From assembly GCA_004195635.1 (NCBI GenBank), contig PSPT01000009.1, forward strand, positions 1-53,684: 53,684 nucleotides of DNA. The letters are read 5' to 3'. Below the pieces are notes generated by a model. It was not told the DNA's origin and did not search any database. It saw nothing but the letters and a program-made list of their open reading frames with translations. Below, piece after piece: positions 16,698 to 25,413 of the stretch (position 1 is the stretch's first letter; every line of letters begins with the position of its first letter). Origin of the DNA: Methanobacteriota archaeon (GTDB taxonomy: Archaea > Thermoplasmatota > Poseidoniia > Poseidoniales > Poseidoniaceae). The translations under genes and the position numbers were made by a program.

Positions 16698-17123
16698 ATG
16701 AATTGGTCAGGTGACGAGATAGTGTTGGTTGATATTGATTGGTTAAAGCCGCATGAGGAAGTAAAGCCGAAAAAAGTAGAGGAATTGAAGAAAATGACAA
16801 TTCGTTGGAAGGGATATACAAAGCCAATAATAGTTGATTCAGTGACTGGTTCAGTTCTTGATGGTCATCACCGCTACAATGTTGGCCTTGAGTTGAATTT
16901 GAAGCGGTTACCGGCATTACTTGTCGATTATCTGCAAGACGAAAACATCTCAGTAACAGTTTGGCCGAATAATGAATTAGTTGAAATTAGTAAGCAAGAT
17001 GTGATTGAAAAGTCGCTTTCAGATGAAGTTTATCCTCCAAAGACAAGTAAACATATTTTGACTAAAGATGTCCCTCCAATTTTTGTTACCCTTGCGGAAT
17101 TATCGCTTTCAGGTGACGAGTGA
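16698..17123 (+). CDS. ParB-like protein resembling serine kinase SerK
   Basis: The 141-aa protein has a ParB/sulfiredoxin-type core: a start resembling the family's VxIxxLKPHE, then GYTKPIIVDSVTG and VLDGHHRYNVGLELNLKRLP, and later KQDVIEKSLSDEVYPPKTSK. The DGHHR motif plus the downstream (K)xDVI...PPKTxxH segment is what distinguishes the archaeal free-serine kinase SerK (and the related SbnI) from chromosome-partition ParB. SerK makes O-phospho-L-serine for cysteine synthesis using ADP. There is no ParB helix-turn-helix and no parA nearby. The kinase activity is inferred. The gene is divergent from cca and converges on the M61 peptidase gene. Confidence 0.65.
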   Translation: MNWSGDEIVLVDIDWLKPHEEVKPKKVEELKKMTIRWKGYTKPIIVDSVTGSVLDGHHRYNVGLELNLKRLPALLVDYLQDENISVTVWPNNELVEISKQDVIEKSLSDEVYPPKTSKHILTKDVPPIFVTLAELSLSGDE

Positions 17124-17179
17124 GCAAGCGCAATCGGAAGCCACATCATCACATGGCGTTAGAATATCTTGCCAGTTGT

Positions 17180-19063
17180 TCACACGTCTGGCGAGCAGAT
17201 AAGGCTGCGCCACAAGTGATTTCCTTTACCTTTGATGGTCACCGCCAATTGTGGCTCTTCGACCACTTCAACTCGTATAGAAAACATTCTTCCCTGACGA
17301 GCCAAAGCAATTTCCACCTCATCTCCGACCTTCCCTTTCAAGTATTCCTTGACATCTTTTGTGGTGTGAACTCGTTGTCCTGAGACTGCAACAATCTCAT
17401 CACCAATTTGGGCGATATTTCGCATTGGAGATGGAATCTCGAAGGCACCTATTTTCAGCAACCCACTTTTTCCCGTAAGGCGTAATCCCAACCACCCTTG
17501 GGGGGGTATTCCCTTCGATTCGTCTACCTTGAAATCATCGTCATCATTTTCTTTCTTCCCACTTGTTAGCATTAGGCCGAAAGTTTTCATTGCCTCATTG
17601 ACAGGCGGACGCCCTTTTTCATGAATCAAAGTCCGTAACATCCCAGATAATCTAGAACCTCCTTCGGTGGCATGTAGTGCAGCAAAAATTTCCACTTCAC
17701 CTACCCCTGGGCTAGGTGAATTGCGATTGTGTTTTTTCCATAGTTCAGCAAATAATAATTCTAGTCCCGAATTGCCCTTTGAGCGCCGACGAATCTCTGC
17801 ATCCAAACAGAAAAGAGCCAACTCGCCTTCATTATAGTAAGAAATACGGTGCTCAGTTGCATGTGGATTTGGGCGATAAAGATGAATCCAAGCCTCATGC
17901 GAAGATTCTGCTAAAGTTTGCTTACTATTACCGTCTCCTCGCAAATGGCGTGTCATTTTTCGCTTGAAGTCAATCCTATAATCATCTTCCGACCACACTC
18001 CGCTGCGTACGCAAATAACATCTCCAAGCCAACTTGTTCCACCTTCAAACCACCATAATAAATCAGTAGTCTGCTCAGTATCCAAGTCATAATTCAAGTA
18101 CTTCTTTGGACGTAAATCCTTCACATTCCACAAATGCATATATTCATGTGATAGCAGACTCACTAAATCTCTCCATCCATCCTTTTGACCCACCCACAAT
18201 GCTTTCCTCGGCACCATACTGGTTTGACTGCGCAGGTGTTCCAAACCACCTCGAGAACCAGATGTTAATTGTAAGACGGTCGTGTAGTCAGGAATATCTG
18301 GGACTCCAAATAACCGGTGGCTTTCTTCAGCGATTAGGCGGATTGCCTCTTGGATCCGTTCAACTGCATCTGAATCTATAGATGCACCCCCTGAGTCCCA
18401 AAGTTTGAGGTGATGTGGGATTCCATTTATCTCTATTGTATCGCTTGGGGTGGCATTTGCTTCAACTATTCCATCTAATAATTCATCACGATTTTTTGCA
18501 ACAAAATGATGTGTGGTGCAACCTGCTGGAGTCTGCCCTCCTTCCCCAAGATGGTTGAGCCAACTTACCTCAACTGGAGGTAATTGTGTAGCCGGAATCC
18601 ACTTGCTTGGCAAATGCATTGTGACGCCCACTTGATTTTCTTCAACAACTGAACGATGCCCTCCTACTTCATTATCCGCCCAAACACATCCTCGCTTTGG
18701 CAAAAACCAAGTGAAAGGGGGCATCAAATGTAGGTGAGTTGAATCAAGGTGATTTGAGCGAACCGTGAGGTCAGCACAAAGTAAATCATAGTGCAATACT
18801 ACAGTTTTAGAGGGGCTCCGCCCACTTACTATTATTCCATTTATTCCATTTCTTTTCCAAGATAATTCTTTTCCCGACTCATCACAAACACGTAAATCAC
18901 GAACATGTTGAAATGGCTCTCTCATTAGATATGAACCTGGTACCCAGCGGGGAAATGTAAATTCACACACCCCATCTCCTCTGCCTTCGGCAATAACCGA
19001 AACCTGCATTAGTCGTGAACTCGGGTTTGAGCAAGAGATGAGTACATGCAAAGTAGGCGCCAT
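17180..19063 (-). CDS. M61 family metallopeptidase with PDZ domain
   Basis: This is a glycyl aminopeptidase-type enzyme. The N-terminal half is the family's beta-sandwich (FPRWVPGSYLMREP motif near 37-50). GGLEH at 272-276 precedes the zinc site HEYMH (306-310), and the third ligand Glu340 lies in WWFEGGTSW. Residues about 520-610 form a PDZ domain (GWLGLRL, IGDEIVAVSGQRV, VKEYLKGKVGDEVEIALARQG). Length 627 aa is typical. No signal peptide is seen, so it probably acts on peptides in the cytoplasm. ATG 19063 has GAGAGG upstream. It is 71 nt downstream of the PCMT-like gene on the same strand. Confidence 0.9.
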   Translation of the reverse strand: MAPTLHVLISCSNPSSRLMQVSVIAEGRGDGVCEFTFPRWVPGSYLMREPFQHVRDLRVCDESGKELSWKRNGINGIIVSGRSPSKTVVLHYDLLCADLTVRSNHLDSTHLHLMPPFTWFLPKRGCVWADNEVGGHRSVVEENQVGVTMHLPSKWIPATQLPPVEVSWLNHLGEGGQTPAGCTTHHFVAKNRDELLDGIVEANATPSDTIEINGIPHHLKLWDSGGASIDSDAVERIQEAIRLIAEESHRLFGVPDIPDYTTVLQLTSGSRGGLEHLRSQTSMVPRKALWVGQKDGWRDLVSLLSHEYMHLWNVKDLRPKKYLNYDLDTEQTTDLLWWFEGGTSWLGDVICVRSGVWSEDDYRIDFKRKMTRHLRGDGNSKQTLAESSHEAWIHLYRPNPHATEHRISYYNEGELALFCLDAEIRRRSKGNSGLELLFAELWKKHNRNSPSPGVGEVEIFAALHATEGGSRLSGMLRTLIHEKGRPPVNEAMKTFGLMLTSGKKENDDDDFKVDESKGIPPQGWLGLRLTGKSGLLKIGAFEIPSPMRNIAQIGDEIVAVSGQRVHTTKDVKEYLKGKVGDEVEIALARQGRMFSIRVEVVEEPQLAVTIKGKGNHLWRSLICSPDV

Positions 19064-19134
19064 ATACCTCTCTCAAAACGCACACAGCGCACACGGCACA
19101 TTAGGGTGTCCCTTAATCTGCAACTCTAGTTCAA

Positions 19135-20283
19135 CTAGGGGGTGAAATCTTGGTGCTGAAATTCTTCGCTTGAAAAATCATCATCTTCATCATCACCCTC
19201 GATGTTCACCTTTTCATTTCCAGTGTCAAAAAAGGAATCGTCTGCACCGCCAAACGGCTCCCACACTCCATCTGTACCTTTGTGATCTGGTGCGCCCGGA
19301 TGCATCATGTGGATGTCGGTAATCATCAACAATAGTGGCCAAATTCCTGCAAGCCAATCGGCTTCACGTTCAAGTAATTCAAGTAATGGATGGATGCCAT
19401 TTTCTTCCTCCAATTCATCTAAGTCACCATCACCATCAGCAATGTCTTTTTGCACAACGATGTCATGTAAATCAAAATGAATAATTGGTGGTTGTAGGTC
19501 ATCGGGTAATTGCCGTAAAGCGGTGATCAAATCATACATGCGATTGATCAAACTTTCATTTATTCCAAAGTGATCACGTAGTATGACAATGCCCTCGTCG
19601 AATAAATCTGCCAAATCTTGCGGACTCGGTATTCTCGGTTCACTTTCACAAATATCTACTGGACCGAATACTACGCTACCAAGGTCTGTATCCAATAAGT
19701 CATCACCCTGTCGCTCTCTCTTTACCAATTTTTGATGTGTTCGTCCACCCAATGGTGCGAGAATAAATCCTCCTTCTTCAAGGCGATTCTCAATCCAATT
19801 TGGGATTTCCCTAAGAGAGCCTGTTATCAACACACGTGAAAGCGAGGCAGGGATTTTGGGTGGGACAATGCTCAAATTCTCTATTTTGATTACACTGATG
19901 TTTTCTCGGTCAAATAGGCGGTCAGTGGCATGTATCACTACTTCTTCAGAGGGGTCAAGAATGAATACCTCTCCTTCAGGGCCAACTAACTCTGAAACTA
20001 ATGCACCCATGTACCCTCCTTTGCAACCGATAATGAGAACTGTATTTCCAGTTGCCAGTTCCAAATGTAATAATAATTGAGAAACCATATGTGGCGCAGA
20101 AATAGTTTTTACTCCTCCCTTTAGAGTTTCTAAGAATACAATCGGGCGGTCATGGAAAAAGGGAGTTGGTTCAATATCAGTAAATTGGCGGATGTCAACT
20201 TCCATCATTGCCGCATTAAGGCGCTGGTCAACCTCAAAACCCGCTTTGCGCAGGCGATTGATTAAGGCGGCCATCGGGTCCAT
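19135..20283 (-). CDS. Protein-L-isoaspartate methyltransferase-like protein with acidic extension
   Basis: Residues about 35-200 follow the PCMT pattern: PFFHDRPIVFLETLKGGVKTISAPHMVSQ (family: YxDxPLPIGxGQTISAPHMVA), then a Rossmann core VLIIGCKGGYMGALVSELVGPEG, and later EIPNWIENRLEEGGFILAPLGG. The SAM-binding GxG is altered to GCKGG and the family's GDGSxG loop is not recognisable, so methyltransferase activity is doubtful. Residues about 215-382 form a long, very acidic extension (DGDGDLDELEEENG and similar) not found in standard 210-230-aa PCMT enzymes. It may be a repurposed binding protein. Confidence 0.65.
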   Translation of the reverse strand: MDPMAALINRLRKAGFEVDQRLNAAMMEVDIRQFTDIEPTPFFHDRPIVFLETLKGGVKTISAPHMVSQLLLHLELATGNTVLIIGCKGGYMGALVSELVGPEGEVFILDPSEEVVIHATDRLFDRENISVIKIENLSIVPPKIPASLSRVLITGSLREIPNWIENRLEEGGFILAPLGGRTHQKLVKRERQGDDLLDTDLGSVVFGPVDICESEPRIPSPQDLADLFDEGIVILRDHFGINESLINRMYDLITALRQLPDDLQPPIIHFDLHDIVVQKDIADGDGDLDELEEENGIHPLLELLEREADWLAGIWPLLLMITDIHMMHPGAPDHKGTDGVWEPFGGADDSFFDTGNEKVNIEGDDEDDDFSSEEFQHQDFTP

Positions 20284-20348
20284 GTATTAGCGATGAGAGT
20301 GTCCTTCTTGAACCATATGATTGCTGCGGCCCGGCTAATTGAATGAAC

Positions 20349-21137
20349 TTAAGGGATGAAAGTACTCGTGTCATCAACCAATTCAATAGCAAAAACCCGA
20401 TCTAACTCCACCTGTATTTCATCAGATTCTTCGCGACCTCCAAAGGCTTGCTCATTTAGCAATGCTTCTTGTTCTTCGGTTAAAATGGAAGTAGAAAAAC
20501 TGCCAAACAAATCATGCATTAATGCAGTTTCAATACGCCCGAGATGTTCAGAAAGTGTGCTTCGAGCAATTTTCAATTCAAGTGCTAGGTTTGACATCGT
20601 TATTTCTCTTGGTACGTTATACCAACCTCTGTCAAATGCCGCCTTAGCAATTCGTATCTGTTGGGGGGAAAGAATGCCGCTATTTGCAACTTTTTTGGCT
20701 GATAACCCGCGAGCTGAAACTCGATCGGGTTTGAAAAGCATTTTTGCACCCCCTACTACCAATTTCAGGGAAAGAGGTGACCCGCTAATGGAATAGTGTA
20801 TCCCTTCTTGATCAAGGCGTGAACCGGGAATGGTGTGGGTTCGTCCAGTACGAGCATTTAAATTTGTCAATTTATGTGAGAGTTTAACCAGCAATATCCA
20901 CTCATTTTCATTACCTTGAGGTTTAAGCATGATTTCCTCACATTGAATATATGAAATATTGTTCAAGTCATCAATGCCAAAACCTTCATTGAAGATAACA
21001 CGCAAAATAATTCGAACGTTATTTACTCTCCTTTCAATGTATCCGATGAATTCGGCAAAGGCACAAACCTCGCACATTATACCTACATCAGATTTGACCA
21101 GCCGGGCACGTTTCCAAAACAAGGTCACTTCCCGCAT
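20349..21137 (-). CDS. HTH_10 (Bat-like) transcriptional regulator
   Basis: The C-terminal part carries the archaeal HTH_10 domain of the bacterio-opsin activator family: LSPQQIRIAKAAFDRGWYNV, then PREITMSNLALELKIARSTL and SEHLGRIETALM. The N-terminal part (about 1-150) is a beta-rich sensor-like region with a CEVC pair near residue 22, a pattern seen in other members and a possible metal or redox site. The last 50 residues are acidic. Length is 262 aa. It stands upstream of no operon here, so its targets are unknown. Confidence 0.8.
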   Translation of the reverse strand: MREVTLFWKRARLVKSDVGIMCEVCAFAEFIGYIERRVNNVRIILRVIFNEGFGIDDLNNISYIQCEEIMLKPQGNENEWILLVKLSHKLTNLNARTGRTHTIPGSRLDQEGIHYSISGSPLSLKLVVGGAKMLFKPDRVSARGLSAKKVANSGILSPQQIRIAKAAFDRGWYNVPREITMSNLALELKIARSTLSEHLGRIETALMHDLFGSFSTSILTEEQEALLNEQAFGGREESDEIQVELDRVFAIELVDDTSTFIP

Positions 21138-21285
21138 ATTTATTCAATACAGGGTTTCTTCCAAAAGGGTATCGCCTTGAAATTTCTTTCTTCAAACCAA
21201 ACTCAGGTCTATTATTCTACCATAAAAAGCAAATTTCCCCTCAAATCCAAAAAATGGGCATATATTGCTATGCGGATAGGAAACC

Positions 21286-22092
21286 TCAATGAGAATGGGT
21301 AACCATGAGGTATGTGAGAAATAGTCCGGCGATGAAACCAACAACTCCCGCTCCTGGGATTCCGTTAGCAGCATCATTAAAACCAATTGCACCAAAAGCA
21401 CCTATAGGGGCTCCAAATGCAGTCATTCGTATCATCAATTCCTTATTTCCTAAAGGTGGTGGGAGTGGACGCAAAGTGATTGCATGTGGCTTCCTCATCA
21501 CATGCCAATGGTTTGAAGAAGGATTTTCTCTTAGCCAATTAGAGATTGCAGGGCGCATTGCTGGATTTTGACTAGTTGATTTACCTCTGCCGGTAATCAA
21601 TTGGATTCTACCCAAATTGGCTTTATCAGCATTTATTATTTCGATTAAAGATATTGCTGAGCGCACATCCAAATCATGTAAATCAATTGCTACTTTATTA
21701 TCGCTGGGGCGGATGTGTGAATCTACTAGCCAAGTTTGATCACCTATCATTGATTCTGCAGCCCAAACTTCAATTGGTCCTAAAATGCTACGTAACCGAA
21801 TTAATGTGGCAGTATTATCAACCGCCTTGCGGATTTTCCGACCATATATTGAATAATTCAAGAATGCGATGGTAAAAATAATTCCACCGCCAATGCCAGC
21901 AATTTTAATACCCAAAATAAAACCATCCTGGAAGGCATGGGCATAGAGGACAACAATATAGGTCAAAACGGAGGTATAGAGGCCAAGGATAATACCGGTT
22001 GCCGCCGCTTCGCGTATTGTTAATTTCTTGCGAATCCATCCTAGTTGAACACCTGCTGCCTCAGCGACATTTGCCCCCCTCAAGTTGCCCAT
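21286..22092 (-). CDS. Membrane-anchored Smr-domain protein
   Basis: The 268-aa protein has two N-terminal membrane segments (about 27-50 and 58-80) and hydrophobic C-terminal segments (about 225-240 and 248-265). Between them, residues about 134-208 form an Smr domain: VAIDLHDLDVRSAISLIE (family: LDLHGLxxxEA) and LITGRGKST followed by PAISNWL (family: ITGKGxHS...L). Smr domains are nucleic-acid nicking or RNA-cleaving modules, as in MutS2 and ribosome-rescue nucleases. The LHGL Gly is Asp here, and HS is not kept after TGRG. Placement on the inner face of the membrane is inferred. The divergent DUF2085 gene starts only 38 nt away. Confidence 0.65.
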   Translation of the reverse strand: MGNLRGANVAEAAGVQLGWIRKKLTIREAAATGIILGLYTSVLTYIVVLYAHAFQDGFILGIKIAGIGGGIIFTIAFLNYSIYGRKIRKAVDNTATLIRLRSILGPIEVWAAESMIGDQTWLVDSHIRPSDNKVAIDLHDLDVRSAISLIEIINADKANLGRIQLITGRGKSTSQNPAMRPAISNWLRENPSSNHWHVMRKPHAITLRPLPPPLGNKELMIRMTAFGAPIGAFGAIGFNDAANGIPGAGVVGFIAGLFLTYLMVTHSH

Positions 22093-22130
22093 GAGGTGGG
22101 GTTGTATGTTCTTTCTTCAATACTATTCCT

Positions 22131-22961
22131 ATGGGTAGGAGTGTAGTATTGCCTAACAAGCATCAAAAAGAAAGACTCAATCCCCCATGCATGAACCTCT
22201 TGCGAAACGGTCTAGGTAATCGTTCGCGGGAAAAGAAAATAGGTTTGTGGATTGCGGGAATATCTGGTTTTTTATTCCTATCATTTTTCCTTGCCCCATT
22301 ATTGCTTGATGAAGGCAGTGTGCCAATGCTATCAGGTAGAGCGAATGCCTTTGATTATGCAACCGAAGACGACTTTGGAAGTTGGGGTAATCAGCAAACA
22401 AATAATTACTCCGGCGCAGGGCATGACCAATCGCAGCACGGCACTTTCTCGTGGATGGAGTTAGACCCATATACCGGATTCATTTATGCATTTGGAGACT
22501 TGAATTGCCATAATAAACATGAGCGAAGTTGGGAAATAAATGGTAATCAAATGCCGGTTTGTACTCGCGACCTAGGCATATTTTTCGGAGCATTGTTGGG
22601 TGGTTTGCTATTTGCTTACAGGGGTCATAATCGCTGGACAATTAGAGATTCATTTCTTTCGGTTTTCCCCGATGAAAAAATGACACAAATATACCTAAAT
22701 GATTATCGATTAAAGGTAGTTTTGGGATTCATGGCATTAGCAATAATTCCGATTGGTCTTGATGGTGGGATTCAGATGCTTACTTCATACGAATCTACCA
22801 ATACAATGCGAGTATTGACAGGTGCGCCATTCGGCTTTTTCCTCTTTTGGTTTTTCGCCGCTTCACTGGCTTCTCGTCCGGCGAAATTTAATTTTGAGGC
22901 ATCCGATGTTATCCTTCCAGCGAATGCCAAATTGGCAATGAAACAGGATTCAGAAGAATAA
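22131..22961 (+). CDS. DUF2085 membrane protein
   Basis: The 276-aa protein has a first membrane helix at about 37-60 and three or more later ones. The family's marks are clear: LNCHNKHERSWEINGNQMPV then CTRDLGIFFGALLGG (DUF2085: CHxxxERSF...PVCxRDxGIYxG), and later IGLDGGIQMLTSYESTNTMR with LTGAPFGF (family: DGxxQxxxxxESTNxLRxxTGxxxG). Conserved Cys residues in the loop suggest a redox or metal function, but none is established for the family. The start may be ATG 22131 or ATG 22191. It shares a 38-nt divergent promoter region with the Smr gene. Confidence 0.8.
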   Translation: MGRSVVLPNKHQKERLNPPCMNLLRNGLGNRSREKKIGLWIAGISGFLFLSFFLAPLLLDEGSVPMLSGRANAFDYATEDDFGSWGNQQTNNYSGAGHDQSQHGTFSWMELDPYTGFIYAFGDLNCHNKHERSWEINGNQMPVCTRDLGIFFGALLGGLLFAYRGHNRWTIRDSFLSVFPDEKMTQIYLNDYRLKVVLGFMALAIIPIGLDGGIQMLTSYESTNTMRVLTGAPFGFFLFWFFAASLASRPAKFNFEASDVILPANAKLAMKQDSEE

Positions 22962-23107
22962 TCCGCATCCCCTCTCTCCTCCTGTGCCCTTCACTCAAAC
23001 AATTGTTGTGCGTGAGGCAAAGCAAGAGTCGTCAAAGAGGAAAGGTGTTCGGTTGTTACGCCAGAGGGGAAAACCCGTCTATTAGTAATGTAAAGTACGG
23101 AGAGTGG

Positions 23108-24469
23108 TTACTCAGGAATGGCGGTTTTCCACCATGCAAGTAATTGCTCAATGCTCATCGGAGCAGGGCAATCTTTGTGCCCAGATGTAAGCATGTCAAG
23201 ACGGCCAAATATCGCCTCAATTTTTGCTTGAAGTTCTAATGCAGATTTCTTTTTTGAATCAACTTTAATGGGTTTGAGAATATCAATTAAGGCTTCATCC
23301 CAATTCTTGCTAGTGTTTCTCCGTCGCCAAGCAGCGATTTCTCCCATCAAGGGCCACATTGCAAGTTGAAGGCGCCCAAGTCCAACCCATTCATCACGTA
23401 TTTTGAATAATGGAGCATCTGAAAAGGGCACATGAGCTTGTTGGCGATGAGTAAAACCAATTTGTTCATACCAACGAATCATTCTCTGTGTGTGACGTTG
23501 AGTGACTGAGCGAACAGGACCCAATTTGCGCCTTAGGCGAGGGATATCGGTTGAATCGATAAAAGAAAGTGTACCTAATATTGACCAGCATGAATGAGAA
23601 ATCGGCCTTGCAGTCACATCTGCATCTCGGGCTTTCTTCATTTCCCACGCCTTTTCAGCATCCTCCATCCATTGAGCAGGAGTTTTCTTTGATAACCACC
23701 CTTCAACCAAAGCAGTTGCCTCTTTTGGAGCCCCCGGGAGGCGGCGTTGCTTACGCATATTTTTCACCATCCGAGCCAAATGCTGGCGGTCGACTTCCTC
23801 TGGATTTACATTTTGAGGGGGGGGGCGCATGGTGAGGAATTTACGCAAAGCAGCCCGCAATGATTTGCGAAGTTCCACTTTACTCCCCTCATTTAAGATA
23901 GGGCCAGCCACAATACATTTGTCAAAAGGAGCCGGAACTTGAGAATCTTTACCTAAGACCGAGTAATAACCGGCGCGCAGGCGTAATTGTATTTCACTCG
24001 TCTCAAAATATTCTCCCTCTTTTGAAGACGAACGAAGGGTGCCGGTAGAGATTCTCTTTAGGGCAACATCCGGGTCACAATCAACCCACACCACCAAATC
24101 TGGAATCAAAGCGCCGCGGTTCATTCCTGCTACAGCTTCAACCCCCAAACCTCCGATTATTCCTTGGTAAACAAGAGATGAATGCACATTACGGTCACTG
24201 ATGACCAAGTCACCCTTCATCAATCGCGGTTTGATCCAAGTATGGCTATGGTCAACTCGGTCTGCTGCGAAAAGCCCGGCCTCTTCCAATGGAGTACGAT
24301 TGCCTTTCCGCACAGCGTCCATCGCTAATGCACCTATTTCTGAATGCCGTCTAGGCTCATGGGTTAGATGAATATCAGGAAAGGGGAAATCAGCGGCAAC
24401 TTGACGGAGAATCCGTACTGCCTCACCTTTCCCAGAGCCATCTCCACCTTCAACTGTGATGAGATACAT
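23108..24469 (-). CDS. tmk: Thymidylate kinase with long C-terminal extension
   Basis: Residues 1 to about 210 are a dTMP kinase: P-loop EGGDGSGKGE (7-16), HEPRR (37-41, the REPGG-type loop), ADRVDH and the DRN motif (92-94, family DRY/DRF) in VISDRNVHSSLVYQG, and the RPDLTxxLDxxP-like PDLVVWVDCDPDVALKRI. The family usually ends near 205-215 aa. Here a basic then Trp-rich domain of about 235 residues follows, with no match I recognise. The join (MRPPP, residues 213-217) is encoded by a G9 homopolymer on the plus strand, so a frameshift or sequencing error should be considered. The ATG overlaps the stop of the upstream gene by one base. Confidence 0.8.
   Translation of the reverse strand: MYLITVEGGDGSGKGEAVRILRQVAADFPFPDIHLTHEPRRHSEIGALAMDAVRKGNRTPLEEAGLFAADRVDHSHTWIKPRLMKGDLVISDRNVHSSLVYQGIIGGLGVEAVAGMNRGALIPDLVVWVDCDPDVALKRISTGTLRSSSKEGEYFETSEIQLRLRAGYYSVLGKDSQVPAPFDKCIVAGPILNEGSKVELRKSLRAALRKFLTMRPPPQNVNPEEVDRQHLARMVKNMRKQRRLPGAPKEATALVEGWLSKKTPAQWMEDAEKAWEMKKARDADVTARPISHSCWSILGTLSFIDSTDIPRLRRKLGPVRSVTQRHTQRMIRWYEQIGFTHRQQAHVPFSDAPLFKIRDEWVGLGRLQLAMWPLMGEIAAWRRRNTSKNWDEALIDILKPIKVDSKKKSALELQAKIEAIFGRLDMLTSGHKDCPAPMSIEQLLAWWKTAIPE
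23817..23825. repeat. G9 homopolymer inside tmk
   Basis: Nine consecutive G on the plus strand encode the Pro run at the junction between the kinase domain and the extension. Such a run is prone to slippage in the cell and to indel errors in sequencing. Confidence 0.8.
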
Positions 24470-25350
24470 TACGCCACCTCTTCATTATCTTGGTCAAGGA
24501 ATTGGTCCTTTGCAATGGATAACAAAGCCATTCCAATTAATACCATCAATGGTCCAAAAATAATGAAGCCGCGACTAAAAAGGGAAATTCCACAAAGATA
24601 TTGAGTGCGGCGGTAATTAGCACCACGCTTTGCTTCAGAGGCAGCAATAAAACCTACAAAGGCGAATACGATGGTAAGTATGGCAATTAATGTTGAAAGA
24701 GATACTGTTCCTTCGAGAAGTGAAGCATCCAAATCATCGAGCGACCCTTCTTCACGAACCCCGTCGCCAGGAGTCATTGTAAGAGGGTCCTCTCCCGCTG
24801 GGTCCGGCATTATTATTCTTTCAATGGTCACATAATCGTCAAGAACAGCAACTAAAAGCAAAGGTTCGACTTTAACACCCTCTATTCTATAGAATCCTGC
24901 GTCATTTGTAGTGGTCGTCCTTAATTCCTCTGTTCCATCAACAGACATTATTCGTATATGCACTCCTCCAACAACCTCTCCCGTTTCAGCCTCAATTGCT
25001 GAGCCGGTTAAATCAACATGCTCAGGAGGATTAAAAAGCGATGAACTCAAGACATCGCTTGGATTGCCATTTAGCAATAATGTCCCTGTCATCAATCCCA
25101 AAATACTCCCTGCAATAATAAACCACATAGCAACAGTTCTAGTTGCTGAAGTTTGAGCAGCGGCATCTCGGCGAGCAATAACTTGAGCAATCCGACGTTC
25201 CTTCACTCGGCCATGATTTTGCTTGGAAGAAACGGTAACTTCTATTTCTTCTAGGTTTTCATCTGAATCAACAAATGATTCAGCAGTTGAGAGTTTTTTC
25301 TGAACGCGAGCACGTAAGGCTGCAATTCGCCCAGCGCGGTCATCACTCAC
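24469..25350 (-). CDS. Membrane protein with carboxypeptidase-regulatory-like domain
   Basis: The 293-aa protein has a basic cytoplasmic N-terminus (about 1-70), a membrane helix (about 72-95), and an outside beta-sandwich at about 110-185 (LTGSAIEAETGEVVGGVHIR, TTNDAGFYRIEGVKVEPLLL) of the carboxypeptidase regulatory-like type. An acidic stretch and two or more further helices (about 217-240 and 258-280) follow. No enzyme motif is seen. GTG 25350 is used, with GGAGG 8 nt upstream. Its stop overlaps the tmk start (TAATG), so the two are co-expressed, although a functional link is not obvious. Confidence 0.65.
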   Translation of the reverse strand: MSDDRAGRIAALRARVQKKLSTAESFVDSDENLEEIEVTVSSKQNHGRVKERRIAQVIARRDAAAQTSATRTVAMWFIIAGSILGLMTGTLLLNGNPSDVLSSSLFNPPEHVDLTGSAIEAETGEVVGGVHIRIMSVDGTEELRTTTTNDAGFYRIEGVKVEPLLLVAVLDDYVTIERIIMPDPAGEDPLTMTPGDGVREEGSLDDLDASLLEGTVSLSTLIAILTIVFAFVGFIAASEAKRGANYRRTQYLCGISLFSRGFIIFGPLMVLIGMALLSIAKDQFLDQDNEEVA

Positions 25351-25413
25351 CTATGTCGCCTCCGCGTATTGGGAGGCAGTTGCCCTATGTGAAAGGGCAA
25401 CCTTCAATACCTA

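Noticed and set aside
16585-16917. N-terminal extension of the CCA enzyme
   Set aside because: It overlaps the divergent SerK-like gene, has no family similarity, and ATG 16584 has a strong ribosome binding site.
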